Positions 8,029-17,146 of a stretch of 30,117 bases of DNA are shown one piece after another. Under the pieces are notes generated by a model. That model saw nothing but the letters and a program-made list of their open reading frames with translations. It was not told where the DNA came from and did not search any database. Position numbers and translations under genes: made by a program. Source of the stretch: an uncultured Chloroflexota bacterium. GTDB lineage: Bacteria > Chloroflexota > Dehalococcoidia > CAUJGQ01. The stretch is from the NCBI GenBank assembly GCA_937879875.1, contig CALFMN010000116.1, positions 1 through 30,117 on the forward strand, given 5' to 3'. How positions within the stretch are numbered: the stretch's first letter is position 1; the number at the start of each line of letters is the position of its first letter.

Positions 8029-8280
8029 CTAGTCGTGGCTGGGCACGTAGCCGCCCTTGCGGCGCAGCAGCCGATACGTCTTCTCATCCATCGTGCTGCC
8101 GAGCGCCTCGTTCAGCGAGACGGTCAGCTCGTTCATCGCCGGCGTGCCCTCGGCACGGTCGGTGCGCCAGCGGCGCAGCTTCGTCTTGCCGTCGCCGGAA
8201 AGGCCGGCCCTGTCGATCATCTGCGACAGCATGGTCGTCATCAGCGACCAGGCCTCTTCTCCATCGATGATGAGCTGCAT
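8029..8280 (-). CDS. Small protein of unknown function, tandem paralogue 1
   Basis: An 83-residue protein, first gene of the operon that continues with paralogue 2 (27-base gap) and crotonase 1. ATG at 8280 is chosen because GGAGG lies six bases upstream and similarity to paralogue 2 begins at this methionine; the open frame upstream of it is repeat DNA. Shared positions include W11, the IDRAGLS segment, KLRRWRTD (34-41) and AMNEL (48-52). The C-terminus diverges (YRLLRRKGGYVPSHD here). No known domain is recognised. Confidence 0.75.
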   Translation of the reverse strand: MQLIIDGEEAWSLMTTMLSQMIDRAGLSGDGKTKLRRWRTDRAEGTPAMNELTVSLNEALGSTMDEKTYRLLRRKGGYVPSHD

Positions 8281-8378
8281 CTTGCCTCCATGTCTGCGGC
8301 GGCCGTCACGCGCCGCCACGCTCGTCGGTGTGAACCGATCGTAGCGAATCGAGCACGGTAGCGCGATGCAGGGCGGTC

Positions 8379-8515
8379 GGCCCTCACCCCCGTCCCCTCG
8401 CCCAATCCTGGGCGAGGGGCGATCGTGCGCAGCACGACTCGGACGGTGCTGGGTTAACCGATTAGAGGTCGGAGCGCTTTGGGCTGGATCGTCTCCTTCC
8501 CGCCAGGATTGGGGC
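8379..8515. repeat. Family-A palindromic element, copy 2 (one end lost)
   Basis: The left end GGCCCTCACCCCC with the hairpin CTCGCCCAATCCTGGGCGAG is intact, and GGTTAACC is in the core. At the other end the hairpin half CCAGGATTGGGG is present, but the outer GGGTGAGGGCC is gone after about 8515. By its core this copy is inverted relative to copy 1. It lies between the stop of crotonase 2 and the small-gene operon, and may end transcription of the former. Confidence 0.75.
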
Positions 8516-8621
8516 CAGAGCGCAGCGCAACCGTCGGAGACTTTCAACGCAGACGAGAGGATGAGGGTCGCCCGGCGCCGCGTTGCACGCGCCGACCGGC
8601 ATCGTTGAAGTGGGATCGCCC

Positions 8622-9389
8622 TCAGCGGCCGTGAAACTCCGGCGGGCGCTTCTCAGTGAAGGCGCGTACGCCCTCCGCGCGGTCTGCCGTCGTTTGCAGC
8701 AGCACGGTCAGATCCAGTTCGTAGCGCAGCGCCCGCGCCAGCGGCAGATCGCTGCCGTTTTGCACGGCCTCTTTGGCGAAGCGCTCGGCGATCGGGCCAC
8801 GCGTGGCGATCGTCGCCGCGAGCCGTTCGGCCAGGGCGAGCGCTCCGTCAGCGTTGGCCACCGTATTGACCAGCCCCCATGCCTCAGCCGTGGCGCCGTC
8901 GATCGTCTGGCCGAGCAAAATCATGGCGAGCGCCCGCCCTCGACCCACAAGGCGCGGCAGCCGTTGCGTGCCGCCCGCAAGCGGGATCAGGCCGAACTCC
9001 GTTTCCGGAAAGGCGAAACGCGCCGCCGCCGACGCCACGCGCAGGTCGCAGGCCAGCGCCAGCTCCAGGCCAGCGCTGCAACAGTCGCCCTCGATCGCCG
9101 CGATTGCGGGCAGCGGCAGCTCCACCAGGCAGCCGAACGGATCGCCGGGCGCCGTCAGAAGACCAGACCCTGCGGCCGCTTCCTCGAGCAGCGCCGCGCT
9201 CCAGCCCGGGCAAAATCCGGTTTCGCCATGCAGCACGACCGCTCGCAGGCCGGGCATCTCGGCGAGCGCTGCGCAGAGCGTCTGCAGCTCAGTAATCGTC
9301 TCCCTGCCGATGCGGTTCTCGCCATCGTCGGACGCAAGCGTCAGCCGCGCGATCGCGCCGCCTACGGTGAGTTCGAGCCGGGTTGCCAT
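8622..9389 (-). CDS. Crotonase-fold enoyl-CoA hydratase/isomerase family protein (crotonase 2)
   Basis: A 255-residue crotonase, starting at ATG 9389 (MATRLELTVGG). The second oxyanion segment SAGLELALACDLRVA contains E109, and FPETEFGLIPLAGGTQRL contains E129, so both catalytic glutamates are in place. The first oxyanion segment is unusual: GFCPGWSAALLEE replaces the common AFCAGAD. That changes residues near the CoA thioester and may mean a different substrate or a non-hydratase reaction. It is only distantly similar to crotonase 1 and is separated from that operon by repeat copy 2, so it is probably transcribed separately. Confidence 0.85.
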   Translation of the reverse strand: MATRLELTVGGAIARLTLASDDGENRIGRETITELQTLCAALAEMPGLRAVVLHGETGFCPGWSAALLEEAAAGSGLLTAPGDPFGCLVELPLPAIAAIEGDCCSAGLELALACDLRVASAAARFAFPETEFGLIPLAGGTQRLPRLVGRGRALAMILLGQTIDGATAEAWGLVNTVANADGALALAERLAATIATRGPIAERFAKEAVQNGSDLPLARALRYELDLTVLLQTTADRAEGVRAFTEKRPPEFHGR

Positions 9390-9479
9390 GCTGCTGCAGC
9401 CTCCATCCGCGCATGGCGCGGCGCGGTTCAGAGCCTCGATCGTACTCCGCGCATCGTCACGCGTCACCTGCCGCGCCGC

Positions 9480-9508
9480 TTGTCCGCCATGCGCGCCGGT
9501 GCTACGAT
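9480..9508 (+). promoter_or_regulatory. Predicted sigma-70-type promoter
   Basis: TTGTCC (9480-9485), a 17-base spacer and TACGAT (9503-9508), with TGC directly before the -10 as in extended -10 promoters. It would start transcription near 9515, about 37 bases before the ATG at 9552. It lies in the divergent gap with crotonase 2. Confidence 0.5.
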
Positions 9509-9551
9509 GCCGCCGCGCGGGCGGCGTGGCCGCTCGCGAGCGGAGTGGCGC

Positions 9552-9782
9552 ATGGTTCCCGATAAGCACGACCTGCCGCGCCTGATCGTGCCGCCCGCCG
9601 CGGCGGTCGTGCTTACGCTGCTGTACTTCGCCATCTTCAACCGCTGGGAGAAGACGGGCGACCCGCTCAACAGCGTCGTCGCGCCGATCCTGGGCCTCGT
9701 GGGCTTCCTGATCGGGGTCGGGCTGGATCGCTGGCAGCTCAGGCGCAGCCGGGCTGCGCCGCCGGCCGAGCAGGCAGGCTAA
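9552..9782 (+). CDS. Small two-helix membrane protein
   Basis: A 76-residue protein with two hydrophobic helices (about 12-29 and 42-57) linked by the polar segment NRWEKTGDPLNS, and a basic C-terminal tail (DRWQLRRSRAAP). The positive-inside rule places the tail in the cytoplasm. The ATG follows the predicted promoter by 43 bases. It precedes the 9822 gene by 39 bases on the same strand. No family is recognised. The longer frame reading in from 8583 is antisense to crotonase 2 and was not used. Confidence 0.65.
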   Translation: MVPDKHDLPRLIVPPAAAVVLTLLYFAIFNRWEKTGDPLNSVVAPILGLVGFLIGVGLDRWQLRRSRAAPPAEQAG

Positions 9783-9821
9783 GCCCGCGAGCGATCCATC
9801 ACTACACACCGGAGCCGCCGC

Positions 9822-10100
9822 GTGCCGCTCTTCGTCGCCTATCTGAGCTTCAAAGCGGGCACGACGACGGAGCAGGGCATGCAAGCGTACCTGCGCCGTC
9901 TGAGCTTCAGCTTCCCGCCGCGTATGAACGTGCTCGGTGAATACTGGGTCAACGGTTCGCCGCAGGTCGTGCTGATCTGGGAAGCCGAGGATGAGGGGCC
10001 GGGCGACCTGATCGACGCCTTCTGGGGCGATCTGTTCGACGTGAACATCTGCCCCGCAAGCCGGCCGCAGCTCTCCGGCGAGCCGCAGGTTCCGCAATAG
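9822..10100 (+). CDS. Small DUF3303-like protein
   Basis: A 92-residue soluble protein starting at GTG 9822 with GGAG about nine bases upstream. The strand-helix-strand order fits a ferredoxin-like alpha/beta fold: LFVAYLSFKAG, then LGEYWVNGSPQVVLIWEAED, then DLIDAFWGDLFDVNICPA. The WEAED...W.DLFDV..CPA pattern resembles DUF3303 proteins, for which I know no established function. The stop is six bases from the convergent stop of the AI-2E transporter gene, leaving no room for a separate terminator. Confidence 0.65.
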   Translation: MPLFVAYLSFKAGTTTEQGMQAYLRRLSFSFPPRMNVLGEYWVNGSPQVVLIWEAEDEGPGDLIDAFWGDLFDVNICPASRPQLSGEPQVPQ

Positions 10101-10105
10101 CGCCG

Positions 10106-11398
10106 TTACCCGTTCCCGCTGCTGTGACCGTTGCGAAGCTCGCTGCCGGCCGAGCGCCGAACGACACGCGGTCGCCGGGCGCGCACACGGGAAAGGGTGA
10201 TGAAGCGCGCCCCGGAGAGCCGTTCCTCCGGCTGCGGCTCGGGCGCGGGCATGGGTTCGAACGGGCTGTAGGTCGGCTGCGGCACGCCTTCGGCCGGCGC
10301 GGCCGCCTTGGCCTCGTCGGTTTCCGCCGGACCCTGCACAGACGGTGCCCCCCACCTCTCGACGGTGTTCCGCGCGCCAACCGGATCGGTGGGCTCGCTC
10401 ATCATCGTCTCGCTGGACGCCTCCCGGCCGCGCACGCGCTCCGCGACGATGTAGTCCAGGATCACTTTCAGGGCGCCCACCACCGGGATGCCGATCAGCA
10501 CGCCGATGAAGCCATCGAGCGAGCCGCCCACGATCGTGGCGACGATCACGAGCAGCGGCGACATATTCACCGTGCGGGCATAGATCTTCGGCACAAGCAG
10601 GTGGCCTTCGAGCTGCCCGTAGATCACATACCCCACCAGCACGCCGATCGGCTGCCAGATCGAGTGCGTCAGCGCCACGAACATCGTGATCACCATCGCC
10701 AGCGGCACGCCGAAGATCGGGATGATGTCTCCCACCGCAGCGACGATGCCCATCAGCAGCGGGTCCGGCACACGCAGCGCCATGCTGAGTACAAAGGCGA
10801 ACACGCCGAACAGCGCCGAAGTGAGCAGTTGCCCGCGAATGTAGCCGCCGACGACGCGCTCCATGCCTTCGAGCAGCGGCTCGATGTGCCGCTCCGACGT
10901 GCGCGGCACGAACTCATGCAGCAGCAGTTGCAGCCGCCGGCTGTCCGAGAGCAGGTAGCCGGCGATCACGATCACCGTGAACGTTTCGACCATGATGGTG
11001 ATCGTCTGCTGGACGCTCACGACGGCGAGGCTGGCGACGCGGTCCTGCAGGTTGGCGCGGTCGATCGCCTGGTTGACGCGGTCGGCGACGCCCCAGTTGT
11101 GCAGCAGATCCTGAAGACGGGTCTGGATGCCGGGAAAGCTGTTCGCCAGGTTCTGCACCTCGCGGATGAACAGCGGCGTCAGCGCCGCCACGATCAGCAC
11201 CGGCACCAGCACCAGGCCGAGCATCACGGCCGCGACGGCCCAGCTATGTGAGAGGCCGCGACGCTCGGCCATCTGCACCAGCGGATGCAGCGTCGCCATC
11301 AGCATCAGCGCGATGCCGAGCAGCACGACGGTGTCGCGCAGGATGTAGATGAGCCAGGCGAGCAGCAGATTGCGGAAGGTCAGCTCGACGCGAATCAC
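10106..11398 (-). CDS. AI-2E family (PerM/TqsA-like) transporter
   Basis: A 430-residue membrane protein. Hydrophobic pairs at about 10-40 and 55-85 are followed by a soluble segment with LANSFPGIQTRLQDLLHNWGV (about 90-115). The second membrane block includes YIRGQLLTSALFGV, AAVGDIIPIFGVPLAM and GQLEGHLLVPKIYARTVNMSPL, hallmarks of the AI-2E exporter family (PF01594), ending in a helix pair with GVLIGIPVVGALKVILDYI. About 100 residues of proline-rich, charged cytoplasmic tail follow, longer than usual. The start is GTG 11398 behind GGAGG. Family members export autoinducer-2 or serve as Na+/H+ antiporters; the substrate here is unknown. It lies downstream of the FHA regulator on the same strand, across a 234-base gap with a hairpin. 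Confidence 0.9.
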   Translation of the reverse strand: MIRVELTFRNLLLAWLIYILRDTVVLLGIALMLMATLHPLVQMAERRGLSHSWAVAAVMLGLVLVPVLIVAALTPLFIREVQNLANSFPGIQTRLQDLLHNWGVADRVNQAIDRANLQDRVASLAVVSVQQTITIMVETFTVIVIAGYLLSDSRRLQLLLHEFVPRTSERHIEPLLEGMERVVGGYIRGQLLTSALFGVFAFVLSMALRVPDPLLMGIVAAVGDIIPIFGVPLAMVITMFVALTHSIWQPIGVLVGYVIYGQLEGHLLVPKIYARTVNMSPLLVIVATIVGGSLDGFIGVLIGIPVVGALKVILDYIVAERVRGREASSETMMSEPTDPVGARNTVERWGAPSVQGPAETDEAKAAAPAEGVPQPTYSPFEPMPAPEPQPEERLSGARFITLSRVRARRPRVVRRSAGSELRNGHSSGNG

Positions 11399-11632
11399 CG
11401 CGCGCCTCCGTCAGGACACGCGGCGGCGGTACGAAACGCCCGCCACCCGGCCCATCCGCAGTCTTTCAGCGGGCGCGGGCGACGGAAATACTTCGCGCGC
11501 GAGGCCACTGCAAGAGCCGGCGCTACTTCACGCTGCTTCAGCGCAAGCCGGGAGAAGTAGCGCCGGGCCCCATCCCCCGCTGCACAAGCGCCTGACAGGC
11601 CAGCGCACCCCGCCTCTGGCGCCGCCGCGCCG
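11399..11632. promoter_or_regulatory. Spacer with nested hairpin between FHA gene and AI-2E gene
   Basis: CCGGCGCTACTTC (11517-11529) pairs perfectly over 13 bp with GAAGTAGCGCCGG (11554-11566). Inside the loop CGCTG-CTT-CAGCG (11531-11543) forms a smaller hairpin. Read on the minus strand it lies 70-115 bases after the FHA stop and about 120 before the AI-2E start. It has no T-run. It may attenuate or terminate readthrough, or be an operator. No gene is seen in the gap. Confidence 0.55.
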
Positions 11633-12253
11633 CTACTCCGCCACGAGCTTGTAGCCCATGCCGCGCACGGTTTGCAGGTATTGCGGCTTGCCCGGCTCGC
11701 TCTCGATCTTGCCCCGCAGGCGGAAGATTAGCTGGTCGATGTTGTAGTCGCCCACGGCGCCGTTGTACTCGGGCCAGACGTGGGTTGCCAGTTCCTCTTT
11801 GCGCACCAGGCCGCCGCCGCGGCTGTGCAGCAGCTCGACCGCCAGATACTCCTTCGCCGTCAGGCTCACCTGACGGCCGTTCACCCAGACCTCGGCGCGG
11901 CTGGTATCGACGCGGATCTGGGCAAGCGGCGTACCTTCCGGCTCCCAGGGCACGGTCTCGTCGGCCTGGTCGAAGCGCAGGGTGAGGCCGGGCAGGCCGA
12001 TCACGTCGCGATGGTGCAGCACTTCGGGCCGCGTGATGCGCCGGCCATTGAGAAAGGTGCCGTTGCGGCTGCCAAGGTCGTGCAGCACGTAACCTTCGTT
12101 CTCGAAACTGATGCGCGCGTGCTGGCGCGAGATGCGGTCATCGGGCAGCACGATCTCGCAGCTTTCGTCACGGCCCAGCGTGGTGCCGGCCGGCTTGAGC
12201 TGGTGGATGCTCGTCGTTCCCTCGCCGCGCTGGGCGATCAGCCGTGCCGTCAT
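11633..12253 (-). CDS. FHA domain - winged-helix transcriptional regulator
   Basis: A 206-residue protein. Residues about 20-95 are a forkhead-associated domain that binds phosphothreonine peptides. Its ligand residues are all present: G27-R28, S42 with H45 (ISRQH), and N64-G65 in GSRNGTF. Residues about 110-206 are an OmpR-type winged helix, with LTAKEYLAVELL, VRKEELATHVW and the final YLQTVRGMGYKL hairpin. There is no receiver domain, so control is probably by phospho-binding rather than aspartate phosphorylation, as proposed for EmbR-like proteins. ATG 12253 is preferred over 12304 because the protein aligns from there. It follows the kinase-like gene by 77 bases on the same strand, suggesting the two work together. 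Confidence 0.88.
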   Translation of the reverse strand: MTARLIAQRGEGTTSIHQLKPAGTTLGRDESCEIVLPDDRISRQHARISFENEGYVLHDLGSRNGTFLNGRRITRPEVLHHRDVIGLPGLTLRFDQADETVPWEPEGTPLAQIRVDTSRAEVWVNGRQVSLTAKEYLAVELLHSRGGGLVRKEELATHVWPEYNGAVGDYNIDQLIFRLRGKIESEPGKPQYLQTVRGMGYKLVAE

Positions 12254-12330
12254 GCAGCCGCCCCCGGACGCTGTTCTCTTCGCCTGCGCCCGTCCGCGTT
12301 CCACCCCTGTGTCGCCGCGTCCGACGCGGG

Positions 12331-13830
<1,500 letters not shown>

Positions 13831-13870
13831 GGGCCACGCTCCCCGCGGCGGCGCGCCGCGACAGCCGCAT

Positions 13871-13876
13871 TTTATA
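13871..13876 (-). promoter_or_regulatory. Predicted -10 element of the kinase-like gene
   Basis: On the minus strand a lone AT-rich TATAAAA lies in very GC-rich DNA, 41 bases before the GTG at 13830. No clear -35 hexamer is visible. The 250-base region to 14081 is divergent and holds no gene. Confidence 0.4.
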
Positions 13877-14080
13877 CCGTTTTGCCGCAGAAACGCGGCG
13901 GCTGCCCGTCGTGCGACGCCCTCGCCGCCGGCGCGCCGATCGCCGCCCGCCGGCGTGATACGCTCGCCTTGAGCATAGCGGCAAACCCAGGACGGCGACA
14001 TTGCGCCGGGAGCGGCAGTGGCGGCAGCATGGCGCGCCTGCGACGGCGCAGCGCGATCGTGTGAGCGGAGGGAGGCAATC

Positions 14081-14707
14081 GTGCAGGATCGGAGAACGCG
14101 CGCGGCTGAGGCGCTCGGCGGCGGGCTCTGTGCCTTCGGCGCGGCGCTGGCGACGGCACCCGACGGCGTGCTGGCACTGGCCGGTATTCGCGGCGAGCAG
14201 GGCACGGCGCCGCTGTTTGCGCGGCTGGTCGGCGTGCGTGACCTGGCCTTCGGCGCGGCAGTGCTGGGCACGCGCAACGCTGCCACCCGGCGCCGGCTGC
14301 TGCGCCTTGTGGCCGGCATCTGCTTCGCCGATACCCTGCTGCTCCTGCTTGGCCGCGGCCGGCTGCCGGGGCGCGGCGGGGCACTCGGCGCCGCCGCTTC
14401 GGCGCTGACAGGTGCACAGGCGCTATGGGCCGCGACGGGCGAGGGGGAGCTGGAGACAGGCGGTGTGCCGTTGCTCGTGGCCGGCTATCTGCTCTCGACG
14501 GCGCCGACGCTGCGGCTGGCGCCGATCGTGCGCGAGCGCAAAACGCCTGCCTTCGCCGCCTTCGAGGCCGGCGCGGCGCTGATCGGCCTCGGCTGGCTGC
14601 GGCGGGGCAACCGCGGCGGCGCGACGATCAACCTCGGCGCAGCGCTGGGCGCGGCCGCGTGGTGGCTGTGGCAACTGCGCTCACGCACGCCGGCCGCTGC
14701 TGGATGA
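14081..14707 (+). CDS. Small integral membrane protein, possibly DUF4267-like
   Basis: A 208-residue, very Ala/Leu/Gly-rich protein with about five to six hydrophobic segments. GTG 14081 is chosen because GGAGGGAGG stands just upstream; the longer frame to 14018 has no such site. RLVGVRDLAFGAAVL (about 47-61) resembles the GxRDxxxG motif of DUF4267 membrane proteins, but this is a weak match from memory. It diverges from the kinase-like gene and converges on the MBL gene at 14848. The 140 bases between stop and MBL gene hold no gene I can support. No function is assigned. Confidence 0.65.
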   Translation: MQDRRTRAAEALGGGLCAFGAALATAPDGVLALAGIRGEQGTAPLFARLVGVRDLAFGAAVLGTRNAATRRRLLRLVAGICFADTLLLLLGRGRLPGRGGALGAAASALTGAQALWAATGEGELETGGVPLLVAGYLLSTAPTLRLAPIVRERKTPAFAAFEAGAALIGLGWLRRGNRGGATINLGAALGAAAWWLWQLRSRTPAAAG

Positions 14708-14847
14708 GCGCCGAACAGGCAACGTCGTTTGCGCCGCCGCTGGTGCAGTGGGCGCTGGCGCTGGCCGAGCGGCTGCGGTTCCCCACTCCTGCACTTCAGA
14801 AGCAGGCCATTTGCTGGTGGAACATGGCGCTCGCTTGCCAGACCAGC

Positions 14848-15669
14848 TCAGCGGCTCTGCCAGCGCCGGCGGCTCTCGACGCGGATCACGCTGCCCATGC
14901 TGGGGTAGGGAAAGTGGCCGGCGCAGAGCAGCAGCCCCTCGCGCTCGACGCGGTCGAAGATGGCCGCGCGGCTGCTGGCGGCCTGCGTCGGGTTCATCTC
15001 TGCGCCCAGCGGCCAGTCCGGGTGGTTCAACTGCGCTGGCGTGTGCGCCAAGTCGCCGATGATCACCGCCTTCTCGTCGCCCGACGAGAGCAGCACGCAC
15101 TGATGGCCAGGCGTGTGCCCAGGCGTCAGCAGCGTGGAGATGCCGGCCGTGATCGCCGCGTCGCCATCGACCAGCTCCAGCAACCCTGCCTCCGCGATCG
15201 GGTCGATGCAGCGATCAAGGTCGGGAAAGCCCTGGGCAAGCTCCGCGCGCGCCTCCCATTCCTGCCGCTGCAAAAAGTGCCCTGCGTTGGGGAACATCGG
15301 CACGGCACTTGCGCCGCGATCGATGGTATTGCCGCCCGCGTGGTCAGCGTGCAGGTGCGTGATGATGACGCGCTCTATCTGCTCCGGTACAACACCCACC
15401 GCCTGCAACCCGCTCAGCAGTTTGCCGCCGTATGAGCCGGGACGCGTGCCGTTGCCCGTGTCCACAAGCGCCCAGCTTTCGCCCTCGCGAACGAGGAAGC
15501 AACCGAGATTCATGGCGAAGCGACCGTCAGCGCGCACGTACGCGGTGTCTTCGGTGCTCCATGCAGTCGTCGGTACCGCAGGAAAGAACTGCGCAGGTGT
15601 GGCCGCGACGGCGCCGTCGGAGAGCGACAGCACGGTGAGCGCGCCGACACGGCATGAGACGGCGGGCAC
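14848..15669 (-). CDS. MBL-fold metallo-hydrolase (AHL lactonase-like group)
   Basis: A 273-residue metallo-beta-lactamase-fold enzyme. The dinuclear zinc site is seen as HLHADH (H105, H107, D109, H110), TPGHTPGH (about residues 184-191), GDLAH, and a late CAGHFPYPSMG. Length and motif spacing fit the subgroup with N-acyl homoserine lactonases and methyl-parathion-type hydrolases. The start is GTG 15669 after AGGAG. It is the last gene of a minus-strand run and lies 39 bases after the VOC gene. Lactone or ester hydrolysis is likely; the actual substrate is unknown. Confidence 0.88.
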   Translation of the reverse strand: MPAVSCRVGALTVLSLSDGAVAATPAQFFPAVPTTAWSTEDTAYVRADGRFAMNLGCFLVREGESWALVDTGNGTRPGSYGGKLLSGLQAVGVVPEQIERVIITHLHADHAGGNTIDRGASAVPMFPNAGHFLQRQEWEARAELAQGFPDLDRCIDPIAEAGLLELVDGDAAITAGISTLLTPGHTPGHQCVLLSSGDEKAVIIGDLAHTPAQLNHPDWPLGAEMNPTQAASSRAAIFDRVEREGLLLCAGHFPYPSMGSVIRVESRRRWQSR

Positions 15670-15708
15670 GGCCTGCTCCTGCTCCGATGTTGGCCTGACC
15701 GACGGCGA

Positions 15709-16164
15709 TCAGCGCGGCAGGCGCGGCAGCGGCGTGCCGCCGGGCTCGCGTGAGCGGGCAAGCTCATCTTCCGATGGCTCCCAGATCGCTTCCAGCTCGT
15801 TGCCGTCCGGGTCCAAAAACATCACGTTGCACTGGCCGTCGCTGTAGCCGACGATGCGGGCGCCCTTCGCCTGCAAGCGCTTGTGCAGTTGCTCCAGCTC
15901 CGCGAAGGACGCCATCTCCCAGGCCATGTGGTACATGCCCACGCGCTGCGGGTCCGGCTCCGGCGCGCCTGCGGGCAGGGGAAAGAGCGCCAGCTCATGC
16001 GAGGCGTCCGGGCGGATGCCGAGGAAGGCGACGCCGCGCCCCTGGTTTTTGACCTTGAGGCCGAGCACCTCGCTGTAGAACCGCACGGCGCGGTCCACGT
16101 CGCGCACCCGCAAGGCGATATGTCCAAGCTGCGTGGGAACGCCCGCCGGCGTGGCTGTGGTCAT
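15709..16164 (-). CDS. VOC family metalloenzyme (extradiol dioxygenase / glyoxalase-like)
   Basis: A 151-residue vicinal-oxygen-chelate protein made of two beta-alpha-beta-beta-beta modules. The likely metal ligands are H15 (LGHIALRV), H79 (YHMAWE) and E125 in DPDGNELEAIW, the two-His-one-Glu set of type I extradiol dioxygenases and several glyoxalase relatives. It is one domain long, so it probably works as a dimer. ATG 16164 has GGGAGAAGG upstream; the longer frame to 16254 lacks support. It precedes the MBL hydrolase gene and may act in the same catabolic step. Ring cleavage, isomerisation and glyoxal detoxification all remain possible. Confidence 0.86.
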   Translation of the reverse strand: MTTATPAGVPTQLGHIALRVRDVDRAVRFYSEVLGLKVKNQGRGVAFLGIRPDASHELALFPLPAGAPEPDPQRVGMYHMAWEMASFAELEQLHKRLQAKGARIVGYSDGQCNVMFLDPDGNELEAIWEPSEDELARSREPGGTPLPRLPR

Positions 16165-16263
16165 GCTGCACCTTCTCCCTCTCGCCGAGTGCCGGCCGAA
16201 GCCTGCATCCAGCTTATCCCTTCTTCCGTTCCATGCCCCCTGCTCCGGATGCACTCCCTGCGT

Positions 16264-17064
16264 TCATCCGGCCACGGTCCGAACGGGCCGCGGCGTGCAG
16301 ACGAGGTGGATATGCTGGCCGAGCGAGGCGAACGGCTCTGCGCCGCGCAGGGCCAGCTCCAACGCCAGCAGCTCATCCAGCCGCTCGGGCTGCCGCGCCG
16401 CGGCGGGGACGTGGTCGTGAAAGATGCGGATGCCGGCCTTCGACTGCACGATCAGGCCGCACGCTTCGAGCCAGCCGCGCACGCTCTCTTCGGCCAGCGG
16501 CGTCGCCCCGGCCCCCCAACCACGCGGCGCAAAGCCGTCGCGATAGCTGTGCAGCGCCTCCGCGATCGCTCCAGTGAGGGCTCGCTTCAATACGCTGGCG
16601 TTGCGATTGTAGAACATCAGCGAGAGCGTGCCGGCCGGCCGCAGCAGCGCCGCCAGCTCGGGGATCGCGGCGCCTGGATCGGCCAGCCATTCGAGCACGG
16701 CGTGGCAGACGACGAGGTCGAAGCGGCGGTCGAGCAGTCCGCGCAGATCCTGAATCGGCGCCTGCACGATCGTCATGGCGCCGGCCACTCCCTGTGCACG
16801 CGCGGCCGCCTGCGCGCGGTCGAGCATCTCCCGCGAGGCGTCGCAGAGCACGACACGATGCCCCAGCCCGGCCAGCCTGATCGCCAGATGCCCGGCGCCG
16901 CCGCCGGCGTCGAGCACGTCGAGCCCGCCGGCCGTCAGACCGGGGATGGCGCCGAGCATGTCCTCCCAGAGGACACGCAGCCGGATGTAGCCCTTCGATG
17001 AGCCGTAGATCTCGCTCTCGAAGGCGCCGGCGATGCCGTCGAAGCTGGTATCCGCGCTCACCAT
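16264..17064 (-). CDS. cmoM: SAM methyltransferase closely resembling tRNA cmo5U34 methyl-ester synthase CmoM
   Basis: A 266-residue class I methyltransferase with the SAM motif VLDAGGGAGHLA (50-61), acidic D75 in VVLCDAS and HAVLEWLADP (121-130). Beyond the generic fold it carries features I recall from E. coli CmoM (formerly SmtA): FDxIAxxFxxxIYGxxKGxxR near the N-terminus, LSLMFYN (148-153), GIRIFHDH (211-218) and LGxxIH near the end. CmoM methylates 5-carboxymethoxyuridine at tRNA position 34, after CmoA and CmoB. Neither is in the window. If the organism lacks them, the enzyme must have another substrate. It lies between two MBL genes on the minus strand. Confidence is high for the family and moderate for the exact activity. 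Confidence 0.8.
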   Translation of the reverse strand: MVSADTSFDGIAGAFESEIYGSSKGYIRLRVLWEDMLGAIPGLTAGGLDVLDAGGGAGHLAIRLAGLGHRVVLCDASREMLDRAQAAARAQGVAGAMTIVQAPIQDLRGLLDRRFDLVVCHAVLEWLADPGAAIPELAALLRPAGTLSLMFYNRNASVLKRALTGAIAEALHSYRDGFAPRGWGAGATPLAEESVRGWLEACGLIVQSKAGIRIFHDHVPAAARQPERLDELLALELALRGAEPFASLGQHIHLVCTPRPVRTVAG

Positions 17065-17097
17065 GCGTCCTCGCGCGCCGTACTGTGCATTCCCAAC

Positions 17098-17146
17098 GCC
17101 TCTATTTCCTAACCCCTGATCCCTATTCCCTACTTCCCGATCCCTC
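17098..17146 (-). repeat. Seven-unit degenerate (TAGGGAA)n tract
   Basis: Read on the minus strand, seven contiguous seven-base units: GAGGGAT, CGGGAAG, TAGGGAA, TAGGGAT, CAGGGGT, TAGGAAA, TAGAGGC. The fourth unit supplies the TAG stop (17123-17125) of the MBL gene, and the units before it encode that protein's last residues (GSGSRE). Similar tracts lie at 18439 and 27268. Confidence 0.8.

Noticed and set aside
14704..14847. Possible small plus-strand gene overlapping the 14081 gene stop (ATGA)
   Set aside because: No ribosome site is distinguishable, the product is not protein-like and runs antisense into the MBL gene.
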